Assembly (NCBI RefSeq): GCF_006352475.1
Contig: NZ_VCMZ01000001.1
Span: 3,286,001-3,350,000 of the forward strand
Source: Acinetobacter pullicarnis
GTDB taxonomy: Bacteria; Pseudomonadota; Gammaproteobacteria; Pseudomonadales; Moraxellaceae
Direction of reading: 5' to 3'
Length of the DNA stretch: 64,000 bases
The translations under genes were made by a program, and so were the position numbers. Positions 1-8,812 of the stretch are shown here, one piece after another. Below the pieces are notes generated by a model. That model was given only the letters and a program-made list of their open reading frames with translations, was not told where the DNA came from and made no database searches. Every line of letters starts with the position of its first letter. Position 1 is the stretch's first letter.

Positions 1-236
1 TGATAATATTTGATCAATCAACCAGTAAAAATCCACACAAGTTGTTCTTCATAATCTCTTAATGATTTACTTACTGCTTCGTCAGCAGCAAGCTAGGTCG
101 GCCATGTTACTCTCTTTATTTAGAAAGTCAACAAGTAATGTTATTTAATTTAAAGCCCTTATCTACAATCCAAACACCCTAACTTAAAGCTAAGTGCTTG
201 TTATTCAACAAGTTCTTATTAACATCACCGCCGATG
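1..236 (-). other. rRNA operon leader (transcribed leftward out of window)
   Basis: On the minus strand this stretch runs from a strong rrn-type promoter towards the left edge and contains no ORF. Near the edge the minus strand reads AACAACTTGTGTGGATTTTT, which resembles the segment shortly before 16S rRNA in Acinetobacter and the CAATCTGTGTGGGCA segment in E. coli rrn leaders. The 16S gene itself is not in the window; its position just left of base 1 is inferred from this leader. Confidence 0.65.
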
Positions 237-243
237 GATGTGC

Positions 244-271
244 ATTATAGGCGAAAAAAAATCGTGCGCAA
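244..271 (-). promoter_or_regulatory. rrn P1-like promoter
   Basis: On the minus strand a TTGCGC -35 (266-271) and a perfect TATAAT -10 (244-249) are separated by 16 bp. The -10 is followed by GCACATCC, and an AT-rich UP-element-like stretch lies upstream of the -35 (about 275-310). This architecture is typical of stringently controlled rRNA promoters. Confidence 0.7.
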
Positions 272-403
272 CCCCTATTTCCAATTATTTTAACTAATTT
301 CAACTGCATGACTAATTAATATACAAAATAGGCAATATTAATGTCTTCCTAGTCTAAAAATGATAGTTTTCTGATTTTTTATTCAAAACAACCTATTTCT
401 ACA

Positions 404-1477
404 TTACTTCTTTAATACCACTGGAAAAGGGTGCTCTAGCTTTTCGAGTAATTTTTCATGGCTATTGCGCTCCTGCCACTTCAATGGTCTACAGTCGATA
501 TATTCACAATAGCCAGCACTCCCCTCTTCGAGGTATTCATTTATTTCAACTTGGTAATTAAAACTACCGGCATACCCCACACCAATACCAAATTTAAAAT
601 CACCACGGCTTTGTGCATAAACCCGAATGTGCTGTGCCCCATTACTCCACTGCCATTCAAATTCTCGTGCGAGGTACATGGATTGGTGATTTGGTGTCGA
701 TACTTTTGGATAAACTCGATGCACCATAAAATGCACACCAGTTTCAAAGCATTCTGTCTTGTTTTGAGTGAAATCTTTTAAAAATATTTTAGACTGCAAA
801 ATTTGATTAAATTGATTGCGCAAATGAATGAGTTGTAATTGACGCTGGTCTTTTAAATCAATTATTTGATAGGTGTAAAAGCATAAAGGTAAATAAGGTA
901 CATTAATTGCTCGGGTATATTCAAAGCTTCCCTGTTGATCAACATTAAAAACCTTGCCTTTATATTTGATCTGCCCCTTACAATGACAAAGTAGAGACCA
1001 GTGCTCATACAAACCCAGTTTTAATTTTAAGAAGCTTGATAATATTGGAAAGGTACTAATTTTTAAATCGACACTTAACTCAGAATCATCACGAGTTAAA
1101 TGAAATTCAGGCAGTTTCCCTGAAAGTCGGTTAGATTCACCAAATTGATAATAATCATCTTTTAAAATGCAGTCATGTCGCATTGAGTAATGCGTAAATT
1201 GAGCAACCATATGCGGACTGACGCTACACATCAATGTAGCTGTGTCTAAGGCAGAGGTTTTAATCGCGATCTGATTTCTAAAAATTGGAAGATTGGCCTG
1301 CCCCATCATCACTCTATAATTTAAATAATGTAATGGCGCAGGCAAATTAGTCATTATCAGAGATTGCTGAACAATTTTAAACCATGCATTGGGTGGGTGA
1401 TATGCCAATTGCAAAGGAAAAGGAATTTGCGTCAATACTTGTGGCGCTTCTAGAGAATGACGAGGCAACGACATCAC
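404..1477 (-). CDS. conserved hypothetical protein, 357 aa (possibly DUF6670 family)
   Basis: I do not recognise a characterised function. The 357-residue product lacks a signal peptide or membrane segments. It is rich in aromatic residues and in alternating hydrophobic/polar strands (for example FEYTRAINVPYLPLCFYTYQ), suggesting a beta-rich fold, loosely like the AttH/lipocalin-type domains of carotenoid-hydratase relatives. Proteins of this size and style occur in Acinetobacter, and I believe they are filed as DUF6670, but I cannot verify that here. The gene reads towards the rRNA promoter and starts 103 bp beyond the stop codon of pssA, which lies upstream on the same strand at 1514-2374, so the two could be cotranscribed. 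Confidence 0.6.
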   Translation of the reverse strand: MMSLPRHSLEAPQVLTQIPFPLQLAYHPPNAWFKIVQQSLIMTNLPAPLHYLNYRVMMGQANLPIFRNQIAIKTSALDTATLMCSVSPHMVAQFTHYSMRHDCILKDDYYQFGESNRLSGKLPEFHLTRDDSELSVDLKISTFPILSSFLKLKLGLYEHWSLLCHCKGQIKYKGKVFNVDQQGSFEYTRAINVPYLPLCFYTYQIIDLKDQRQLQLIHLRNQFNQILQSKIFLKDFTQNKTECFETGVHFMVHRVYPKVSTPNHQSMYLAREFEWQWSNGAQHIRVYAQSRGDFKFGIGVGYAGSFNYQVEINEYLEEGSAGYCEYIDCRPLKWQERNSHEKLLEKLEHPFPVVLKK

Positions 1478-1513
1478 AAACTCCTTATAACCTTTTTAGT
1501 TCATTTGATTTAA

Positions 1514-2374
1514 CTACTTGGTTTGACCCGCCTCACCAACATGACTTGTGTCATCTTTTTCATTACGCGCCAAAAATGTCGTGATAAAACCAGATATAGC
1601 ATATAAAATTGATACAACTAATATTCCCAACGGAATATCATAAAGAATGAGCGCAAAAACCAATACGATTGGAATCATCACCACAAACGGTACGCGTTTA
1701 CGATCAACTTGCTTAAACGAATAATATTTAATATTCGATACCATCAACAAGCCAACAATCACCATCACCGCAGCATATGTGATTTGAACAGCGCGTGAAC
1801 TTAAGTCAAATACCATTGGATAATCATAACTCACCCACACCAACGAAATGACCATAACGGCTGCGAGTGGGCTTGCGATCCCAATAAAATAACGCTTATC
1901 AACGACGCCAATTTGAACATTAAATCGCGCTAAACGAAACGCGGCACAAGCGGTATATACAAAGCTGCAGGCCAAACCAATTCGGCCTAAATCATGCAGC
2001 GCCCAGCTATACATTAAAATAGCAGGCGCTACACCAAATGCCAGTAAGTCAGATAATGAATCGTACTGTTCACCAAAAGCACTTTGCGCACCAATCGCAC
2101 GCGCTACTCGACCATCTAAACCATCAAGTATCGCAGCTAAAAATATGGCGTAAATCGCATGAACATAATCATGGTTCATACTCGCAATAATCGAATAAAA
2201 ACCAGAAAGCAATGCAATGGTCGTGATTAGATTCGGCCAAAGATAAATACCACGGCGTTTAACTTTGTGCCCCTCATGGGTGTGTTCTTCCTCTTCAACC
2301 TCAAAAGTGATGCCATCGAAAGAACGGTTTTCAGGGCTTACATCGTGACGCTCAGGTTTATTGGTATTTGTCAT
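1514..2374 (-). CDS. pssA: CDP-diacylglycerol--serine O-phosphatidyltransferase
   Basis: It makes phosphatidylserine from CDP-diacylglycerol and L-serine, the committed step towards phosphatidylethanolamine in the inner membrane. The 286-aa product carries the full CDP-alcohol phosphotransferase signature: D87-G88, A91-R92, G101, D105 and D109, the spacing that binds metal and CDP. An acidic, hydrophilic N-terminal 40 residues precede about seven hydrophobic segments. This is the integral-membrane (Bacillus-like, type II) class rather than the E. coli peripheral PssA. The ATG is 57 bp from the stop of rlmJ... the two genes lie on the same strand, with rlmJ upstream. The conserved motif makes this call firm. 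Confidence 0.92.
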   Translation of the reverse strand: MTNTNKPERHDVSPENRSFDGITFEVEEEEHTHEGHKVKRRGIYLWPNLITTIALLSGFYSIIASMNHDYVHAIYAIFLAAILDGLDGRVARAIGAQSAFGEQYDSLSDLLAFGVAPAILMYSWALHDLGRIGLACSFVYTACAAFRLARFNVQIGVVDKRYFIGIASPLAAVMVISLVWVSYDYPMVFDLSSRAVQITYAAVMVIVGLLMVSNIKYYSFKQVDRKRVPFVVMIPIVLVFALILYDIPLGILVVSILYAISGFITTFLARNEKDDTSHVGEAGQTK

Positions 2375-2431
2375 TCTTCAATCCTAATCTTAAACTTTAT
2401 TATGAATTCGTCGTAACATTATCTAACTGCA

Positions 2432-3289
2432 TTATTCACCAACTAACCAACGCACTGCAGCATGTCCACCATTTTCACTCATACGCAAGTGTGGGAATAG
2501 CCACTGCAAAGCTTCATCAGCTTGTTGAGAGAACTGCCAAGGTGGATTAATCACCAATAAACCACAACCATTTAAACCAACAGGAGTGTCATCAGGCCAA
2601 ACACAAACTTCGCAGATTAATTGGCGACGAATACCAGATTTGTATAATTTCTTTTCAAAGCGATCAATCATCGCGCGATCTTTAATTGGATACCATACCG
2701 CAATTACGCCTGTCGGCCATTTTTTATGTGCATCTTGAATCAATTGCACCAATTGCGGAAAGTCTTTACGCTCTAATTCGTAAGGCGGATCAATCATGAC
2801 CAAGCCACGTTTTTCCTTTGGTGGAATCACGCCCATTAAGCCTTCATATGCATCGCGCTCATGTAAACCAGCACGCTTATCACGAATATTGTCATAAAGT
2901 TGCTGAAAAACTTCACGTTGCATTTCAAAAACTGTGGCTGTGTCCATCTCACGCATCGCTTTAAGTGCAAACCAAGGTGAACCTGGATAAGCACCACGAC
3001 CATGTTTACTCCGCAACTCTTCAACCAATTTCAAGTAAGTTTGAACTGATTCAGGTGCTTGACGCACAACCGAATCGTCAAGCTTGACCAGACGGTGAAT
3101 ACCATTCAAAAACTCTCCAGACTTTTGCGCTGCTGCTGAAGCCAAATCGTATTGACCCGCCCCACCATGTGTATCAATATAGCGATACGCTTTGTCTTTG
3201 GCATTTAAACGTGTCAATAGCTGTAGCAATAACACATGTTTCATAACATCAGCAAAATTGCCTGCATGAAAATGATGACGGTAATTCAT
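2432..3289 (-). CDS. rlmJ: 23S rRNA (adenine(2030)-N6)-methyltransferase RlmJ
   Basis: SAM-dependent enzyme that methylates N6 of A2030 in 23S rRNA. The N-terminus MNYRHHFHAGNFADVMKH is the family hallmark. The DPPY catalytic motif of N6-adenine methyltransferases is at residues 167-170 (MIDPPYE), and a glycine-rich SAM-binding turn (THGGAGQYDL) is near residue 40. Length 285 aa matches the family (about 280). The gene was formerly known as yhiR/comJ and linked to use of DNA as a nutrient in E. coli. It reads away from the divergent 2OG-oxygenase gene at 3407, leaving a 117-bp promoter region between them. Confidence 0.93.
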   Translation of the reverse strand: MNYRHHFHAGNFADVMKHVLLLQLLTRLNAKDKAYRYIDTHGGAGQYDLASAAAQKSGEFLNGIHRLVKLDDSVVRQAPESVQTYLKLVEELRSKHGRGAYPGSPWFALKAMREMDTATVFEMQREVFQQLYDNIRDKRAGLHERDAYEGLMGVIPPKEKRGLVMIDPPYELERKDFPQLVQLIQDAHKKWPTGVIAVWYPIKDRAMIDRFEKKLYKSGIRRQLICEVCVWPDDTPVGLNGCGLLVINPPWQFSQQADEALQWLFPHLRMSENGGHAAVRWLVGE

Positions 3290-3406
3290 GTTTTAATTCA
3301 TTCCTATATCCAACGGGCATTTTAGCATGAAAAAATACTTCTTCATCGCTCGTCTAGTGTTCTAAAATAATCCACCTTCTATTTTCTCACAAGTTGACTG
3401 TAATTT

Positions 3407-3997
3407 ATGGATGCAATTCTCCTCCCAGAGTGCTGCCATGTTGATCAAATCCTAGATGATTTAGATCAACATGGTTTCACAATAATCGACAATGTTTATT
3501 CACCCGAAATTCACACTGCACTTATCGCAGAATGTACTGACAATTTAAATCGCTTTCGAGAAGCAGCCATTCAAAATGGAGTGATGAATCAAATCCGTAG
3601 TGATCATATTCTCTGGATCAATGAAGACTTCAATATTGCAAAACAACATTTACAACTTTTAAATACTTTATCTCAACTTTTTAATCGACATTTTTTCTTA
3701 GGTATTCAACACACAGAAGCACATTATGCCTGCTATAACCCAGGTGAATTTTATGCCTTGCATCGTGATAATCCACAACAAAAAAATGGTCGTGTAATTT
3801 CCAGCGTTTATTATGTACACCAAGAATGGCAACACGATTGGGGGGGGCAACTTCACCTCCAAGATAAGAATCAGCAATGGCACACGATTCAACCACAACC
3901 CAATCGCCTCGCCCTATTTCAAAGCGACTTACTGCATGAAGTCTTAGAAGCCAAGCAACAACGGCTGTCTATTACGGCATGGTTGCGTAGCAACTAA
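3407..3997 (+). CDS. 2OG-Fe(II) oxygenase family protein (prolyl 4-hydroxylase-like)
   Basis: Predicted 2-oxoglutarate/Fe(II)-dependent dioxygenase of 196 aa. The iron ligands are visible as H119-x-D121 (ALHRDN) and a distal H177 (LLHEV), and R186 (QQRLSIT) is placed to bind the 2-oxoglutarate carboxylate. The SSVYYVHQEW and WGGQLHL blocks match the double-stranded beta-helix of the SM-20/EGL-9-like hydroxylases. The substrate is unknown; relatives hydroxylate prolines in ribosomal proteins or EF-Tu, but that role is only inference here. Followed 43 bp later by a small TPR-like gene on the same strand. Confidence 0.82.
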   Translation: MDAILLPECCHVDQILDDLDQHGFTIIDNVYSPEIHTALIAECTDNLNRFREAAIQNGVMNQIRSDHILWINEDFNIAKQHLQLLNTLSQLFNRHFFLGIQHTEAHYACYNPGEFYALHRDNPQQKNGRVISSVYYVHQEWQHDWGGQLHLQDKNQQWHTIQPQPNRLALFQSDLLHEVLEAKQQRLSITAWLRSN

Positions 3998-4040
3998 TTG
4001 CGTAACTTTAAATTTTTTATTTCATCCTCATATAGCAATC

Positions 4041-4592
4041 ATGTTGAAACAGGACGAAATCTTGATGGTTGAACAAGCAAAGCGTGTCATTTCACGCATT
4101 GGCAAGACGGATCAGTTGTATTTAATTCAAAATACCCCTGAACTGGCCTTAGAAAGAAGTGATCTCCGTTTACAACTGGTCACCTACAGCAACTCTCGCT
4201 CAGAGCAAATTCATTTTTTACAAGAAGCGGTGGTTCTGCTCGAACAAGCACGGGTTGAATTTGAAGAAATGCCAATGCGCTTATATGTCGACTTGTCCCT
4301 ACATTTGGCAAAAGCTTATATGCTGTATTTTGAAATCACGCGCGAAGTACGTTTTGCCTTAATTACCCAGCAGGTGTTAAAACCGCTAACCAATTCAGGT
4401 CATGGTGATATCTTTTTCTTTCTGGCCTATGCCTCTGTACGCAAAGAAGAGTTCGCGATGGCACGGCATTGGCTCAACAAATATGCAAAAACGCATGCAT
4501 TTGATCAGGAATTGATGCAAAACCACAGCGCCTTCAACTCACTCCGTGACAAAGACTGGTTTATCCAGCTGTGCCAGTCTCGCATGAACTAA
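4041..4592 (+). CDS. TPR-like conserved hypothetical protein
   Basis: 183-aa cytoplasmic helical protein with no signal peptide. The sequence has repeated amphipathic helix pairs with TPR-like spacing (FLQEAVVLLEQARVEFEE, LSLHLAKAYMLYFEI, FFLAYASVRKEEFAMARHW) and ends with a LRDKDWFIQL block, as in TPR end-of-group domains. It is therefore probably a protein-protein interaction scaffold. An in-frame ATG at 4065 (MVEQAKRV) is an alternative start. It may share a transcript with the 2OG oxygenase upstream, and ends just before a strong bidirectional terminator. I cannot assign a specific function. Confidence 0.7.
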   Translation: MLKQDEILMVEQAKRVISRIGKTDQLYLIQNTPELALERSDLRLQLVTYSNSRSEQIHFLQEAVVLLEQARVEFEEMPMRLYVDLSLHLAKAYMLYFEITREVRFALITQQVLKPLTNSGHGDIFFFLAYASVRKEEFAMARHWLNKYAKTHAFDQELMQNHSAFNSLRDKDWFIQLCQSRMN

Positions 4593-4634
4593 CCAGCTGT
4601 TCGTGCGAAGCCACGATTGAAAGTGTTCGTGATT

Positions 4635-4680
4635 CGAAGCATAAAAAAACACCCCATAAGGGGTGTTTTTTTATGCTTCG
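4635..4680. terminator. bidirectional intrinsic terminator
   Basis: A perfect 21-bp inverted repeat (arms 4635-4655 and 4660-4680) with a 4-nt loop ATAA. The GC-rich core CACCCC/GGGGTG is flanked by seven A and seven T, so the structure terminates on both strands between convergent genes (TPR-like gene and mdh). Confidence 0.92.
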
Positions 4681-4728
4681 ATATCTCACTCAGCAGAGTT
4701 CAACATCACTGAAGCTAAATTTGGATGA

Positions 4729-5715
4729 TTAGTTGAACAAATGTGCGATTGCAGCACGTTCTTCTTCTAATTCATTTAGCGTGAAATCCATACGCTCGCG
4801 GCTGAATTGATCGATTTCCAATCCTTCAACGCGTGTATATTGACCATTTTCACATGTTACAGGTACGCCATACATCACGCCTTCTGGAATTCCATAAGAA
4901 CCGTCAGAAGGAATACCCATTGTTACCCACTCACCATTGGTGCCAAGCGCCCAATCGTGCATGTGATCAATAGCAGCATTCGCAGCTGAAGCAGCTGAAG
5001 AAAGACCACGCGCTTCAATAATTGCAGCACCACGTTTACCAACAGTTGGAAGGAAAACGTTTGCGTTCCATTCTTGATCGTTGATTAAATCTTTAACATT
5101 TTCACCGTTGATGGTTGCAAAACGATAGTCTGCATACATCGTTGGAGAGTGGTTACCCCAAACAGTAAGATTTTTAATGTCTTTAACAGCTTTACCTGTT
5201 TTAGCAGCAATTTGGCTTAATGCACGGTTATGATCTAAACGTAACATTGCAGTGAATTGACCTGGGTTTAAATCAGGCGCAGATTTCATTGCGATATAAG
5301 CATTGGTATTTGCTGGGTTACCAACAACAAGTACTTTTACGTCACGGCTTGCATGATCGTTAATTGCTTTACCTTGAACAGTAAAGATTTTAGCATTTTC
5401 TTGTAGAAGATCAGCACGTTCCATACCTGGACCACGTGGACGAGCACCAACAAGCAAACAATAATCTGCATCTTTAAATGCAACGTTTGGATCATCAGTA
5501 CCAACCATACCCGCGAGTAATGGGAATGCACAATCTTCAAGTTCCATCATTACGCCTTTAAGCGCTTGTTGAGCTTTCTCAACTGGGATTTCAAGCATTT
5601 GCAAAATAACTGGTTGATCTTTTCCTAACATTTCACCGCTTGCGATACGGAATAACAAGCTATAACCAATTTGACCTGCAGCGCCAGTAACGGCAACACG
5701 AACGGGTTGCTTCAT
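4729..5715 (-). CDS. mdh: malate dehydrogenase
   Basis: NAD-dependent oxidation of malate to oxaloacetate in the TCA cycle. The 328-aa product has the Rossmann motif GAAGQIG at residues 11-17, substrate-binding arginines in [10 protein letters not shown] (R94, R100), the catalytic pair D161 (RLDHNRA) and H189 (GNHSP). Length and motifs match the cytosolic-type MDH found in Acinetobacter and Pseudomonas relatives rather than the 312-aa E. coli form. Monocistronic: it ends at the 4635-4680 terminator and begins after a promoter region at about 5720-5890. Confidence 0.97.
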   Translation of the reverse strand: MKQPVRVAVTGAAGQIGYSLLFRIASGEMLGKDQPVILQMLEIPVEKAQQALKGVMMELEDCAFPLLAGMVGTDDPNVAFKDADYCLLVGARPRGPGMERADLLQENAKIFTVQGKAINDHASRDVKVLVVGNPANTNAYIAMKSAPDLNPGQFTAMLRLDHNRALSQIAAKTGKAVKDIKNLTVWGNHSPTMYADYRFATINGENVKDLINDQEWNANVFLPTVGKRGAAIIEARGLSSAASAANAAIDHMHDWALGTNGEWVTMGIPSDGSYGIPEGVMYGVPVTCENGQYTRVEGLEIDQFSRERMDFTLNELEEERAAIAHLFN

Positions 5716-5894
5716 ATCATTATCTCCAATTGAGGATCGTCAATGTGATTAAACAGTTAAGTCCATTTAATCGAATTATCATAAACGGCAAAGATTGTAC
5801 TCCAAACTTTTGGCTGTTGCATGAAAAACAGTGCCTAATTCAACAAAAGTCTGATAGCAAATTTCAATCAAAGTGCAGTTTCGTCTGTGCTTAT

Positions 5895-6581
5895 TTAATA
5901 ACTTCCTTTGATGTCAAACGCTGACGGGCAATTTGAGACCACTTGGCTAGCACATTGCTTATATTCACCATTGGTCTTATAACACACGCGAATTTCAGTC
6001 AAAACCGGTCGAGATTTAATATTCTGGCAACTAAAACGAATACCATCACTGGGCATCCCTGGATTTAATTTTAAAAATTGAGCCTTTAAATAATTCTGCT
6101 GAATCTTCCGATCTTCATATACGGTCAGTTCAGAAGGAATTTTAAGTTTTTCAGCAAAATTAATAATCGTACGAAAATATTGGCTGGCATTCATCGGCAC
6201 ACAGCCCCCAATATTGCGCCAAAGCTGAAAACGAACAGCATCTTCTGGCATCACTCTCACCACCACCTTGGCTTGCAAGGGAGAGAGAACAGGAGAAGAC
6301 TGGGTTGTACAATTATTGCTATTAATTTCTGGCATCAAACCAGTAATGGTTAATGAATAGCCTTCCAAACATTTACGTTGTTTCGCGCTATTTCGATCTA
6401 ATGCACAAATTGCAGGTGACATTTCCACCTGCATCACATAACCCTGCAAAGTCGCAGCTGCGTGACTCTGGCTTGCACCCAGCACAAAGAATAACGTGGT
6501 TGTCCCTAGCATATAGGCACAACAACGCATCCTAATCATTTGAAAAACTTTTACTTTCATCAACCTAAACAACAACCTCAT
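5895..6581 (-). CDS. RNase T2-fold protein lacking the catalytic histidines
   Basis: 228-aa exported protein with a signal peptide (hydrophobic run, then SQSHA-AATL). Scaffold features of the RNase T2/RNase I family are visible in order: MQVEMSPAIC (family: QWSPAFC), YSLTITGLMPE (family: FxIHGLWPx, CAS I), LWRNIGGC followed by QYF (family: EWxKHGTC...YF, CAS II), and IRVCYKTNGEYKQC (family: EVRICLDxxxxxxxC). The CAS I histidine is threonine and the CAS II E, K and H are L, N and I, so ribonuclease activity is not expected. It starts 2 bp after slt ends, so the pair is probably cotranscribed. In-frame ATGs at 6560 and 6539 are alternative starts. Confidence 0.72.
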   Translation of the reverse strand: MRLLFRLMKVKVFQMIRMRCCAYMLGTTTLFFVLGASQSHAAATLQGYVMQVEMSPAICALDRNSAKQRKCLEGYSLTITGLMPEINSNNCTTQSSPVLSPLQAKVVVRVMPEDAVRFQLWRNIGGCVPMNASQYFRTIINFAEKLKIPSELTVYEDRKIQQNYLKAQFLKLNPGMPSDGIRFSCQNIKSRPVLTEIRVCYKTNGEYKQCASQVVSNCPSAFDIKGSY

Positions 6582-6583
6582 CT

Positions 6584-8560
6584 TTAGGGATTACGCATAG
6601 GAATCATTGGCATACGGCTTTCGATTGCTTGCGGACCTTGATTAAGTAAAATTCCATAATGCACCGCATTGGTCATCACATTTTTGACGTAATCACGTGT
6701 TTCATTCAATGGAATTGATTCAGTATATTGATCTGCTGCCAAACCTTGTTGATCGGGTTGCCAGCGTTTAGCACGATTCGGACCAGCGTTATAACCAGCG
6801 GTTGCCAACACGGGATTTGAGCTCAGTTGAGACTGAATCGTTGATAAATAAAAGGTGCCATAGCGAATATTGGTATTGGTATCGGATAATGCTGCGGGGT
6901 TATAGGTCTCACCCATTTGTTTTGCAATCAATTTTGCTGTGTTCGGCATAATTTGCATAATCCCACCAGCACCAACATGTGATTTTGCAGAACTGACAAA
7001 ACGGCTTTCTTGGCGCATTAACCCGTAAGCCCAAGCAGGATCGATCCCAGCATTACGGCTATGATTGACTACAGTGCTCTGATGCGGTGTCGCATATTTA
7101 TAAACATGGTTGTGTTTTTTCTCTGTTCGATCAGCAGCATAGATCGCGCGGTCATACCAACCCATATCCGATGCACGTTTTGCCGCAGCTAAAATCAATC
7201 CATCATCATGTTTTAAATAAGCTTGGCGCACAGCCCAATTCCACTCACGATTCACATAATTGGCTGGTGCATTGATATTGCGTAAGGTAAATGCACGGCG
7301 GAAATGAATATCTCGATCAAGTCGTTGTAAATCATTGCTTGATGGTTCTTCATTTGGCGATTTACCGCCATAGCGCTGACCTAAATGATCTTTGGCCAAT
7401 AAATTATGGTAATCATCACCGGAACTGGCCAAACGCTTATAAATATCTTGTGCAGTCCGTTTTGACTGACTGTCTGCACGCTGCTCAGAAGCACGCGCCA
7501 ACCAATACTGCCAGCGATCTTCTTGTTTCTGCGTCACACTCATGCTGTCTATGGCGCGAATCACACTTTCCCAACTGCCGAAACGAATCGCTTGACGCGC
7601 ATATACCTCAGATTCTTCAGGCGTGAATGGCATCCCATAACTGGCATCAAAGTTGGTCAACACCTCACGATTAAAATTATTTTTCATCACCGTGGTCCCA
7701 CCAATGTAGGCCACTGTACGATAGATATATTTTTGTACTTCGGGTGGCACACCCTCCACCAAGCGTGGCATCGATTGTAAGGCAGTGGTTAAGTCCGTAT
7801 CTGCAGTACGCCCTAAAGCAAATACCAAATAGGCATAGTCATTTAAATTGTTTTTAGGTGCCGTCCACAGATAGCCTTGTGGATTGGCTTGAATTTGATT
7901 GAATTGAGCCAAAGATAGATTTATACCCAAGCTTTGTGCGGTTGCAATCGCTGGACCCGACTGGCCTGCACGTAATTGTGCATATAAGCGTTGCTGACGA
8001 TTTTCTGTGGTCATCAATGGGCTAGATAGCATTAAGCGACCCAAACCGTGACATGATTCAGGCTGGTTGTTGGTGGCCAACCAAACATCATTATATTCGG
8101 CAAAAACCAATGGATCACCCATCTTGGCGCGGACTTGTGCAACAGCACAGCTCTCGGCCTGATCAGGATTGCTCACAAAAGGTAGAACAGACTGTGCACC
8201 CGCAAAATCAGATTGTTTTACTTTTTCTTCAACAAAATCTGCTGCCAGTTTTTCAGCCATTGCGGACTGCGGATAGCGTTGTGCAAAACTGACAATATTA
8301 CTTGCAGGTTGAAAGCCAAGATTGGAATTGAGTGTCCAATATTCGGGATAATAGCCCAGCACATCATTTTGCATTGATTCGCTATACTGTGCCAACTGGC
8401 TCACATTCCCACTGCTTGCAATACGTAACGCATTATTAAAAGATTCTTCAGCTGCGTATGTCATTGATGCAGCAGCGAAGATCATGCAACCCAATAAAGA
8501 ACATCTAACGTTTTTGAAGTGGTCTTGTTGTTTAAACACAATGATCCTTTTAACTTGCAT
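6584..8560 (-). CDS. slt: soluble lytic murein transglycosylase (Slt70-like)
   Basis: Periplasmic enzyme that cleaves the MurNAc-GlcNAc bond of peptidoglycan to give 1,6-anhydromuropeptides. The 658-aa product has an N-terminal export signal (hydrophobic run ending near AASMTYA-AEE), a long alpha-helical superhelix (about 40-480) as in Slt70, and a C-terminal SLT domain. The catalytic glutamate is E518 in LMRQESRF, followed by GAGGIMQIMP and AGYNAGPNRAKRW, all family hallmarks. The gene is divergent from miaB and is followed at 2 bp by the RNase T2-like gene. Confidence 0.93.
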   Translation of the reverse strand: MQVKRIIVFKQQDHFKNVRCSLLGCMIFAAASMTYAAEESFNNALRIASSGNVSQLAQYSESMQNDVLGYYPEYWTLNSNLGFQPASNIVSFAQRYPQSAMAEKLAADFVEEKVKQSDFAGAQSVLPFVSNPDQAESCAVAQVRAKMGDPLVFAEYNDVWLATNNQPESCHGLGRLMLSSPLMTTENRQQRLYAQLRAGQSGPAIATAQSLGINLSLAQFNQIQANPQGYLWTAPKNNLNDYAYLVFALGRTADTDLTTALQSMPRLVEGVPPEVQKYIYRTVAYIGGTTVMKNNFNREVLTNFDASYGMPFTPEESEVYARQAIRFGSWESVIRAIDSMSVTQKQEDRWQYWLARASEQRADSQSKRTAQDIYKRLASSGDDYHNLLAKDHLGQRYGGKSPNEEPSSNDLQRLDRDIHFRRAFTLRNINAPANYVNREWNWAVRQAYLKHDDGLILAAAKRASDMGWYDRAIYAADRTEKKHNHVYKYATPHQSTVVNHSRNAGIDPAWAYGLMRQESRFVSSAKSHVGAGGIMQIMPNTAKLIAKQMGETYNPAALSDTNTNIRYGTFYLSTIQSQLSSNPVLATAGYNAGPNRAKRWQPDQQGLAADQYTESIPLNETRDYVKNVMTNAVHYGILLNQGPQAIESRMPMIPMRNP

Positions 8561-8812
8561 GACATGCCTTTTATTCGCGTTTTCAATTTTAGATGCATAG
8601 TTTAATTATTCTCAAGCAATTCTACTGTTGTGTTATGTAACCTTATGATTCAACGGTATTATTAGCCTGTATTTTTGACCCCTCATTCTATAATCAAAGC
8701 AAGCTATTTATTTCTACTCTCTTTTTCATTCAAATAATGTAAAATGGCCTGTTTACTTGAGCTTGACGGAATTGTCGACTCAATCTCACCACATTTAGCG
8801 CGAGGAGCCTTC

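Noticed and set aside
8744..8812. 23-residue N-terminal extension of MiaB
   Set aside because: The ATG at 8744 has no ribosome site, while ATG 8813 has GAGGAG at correct spacing.
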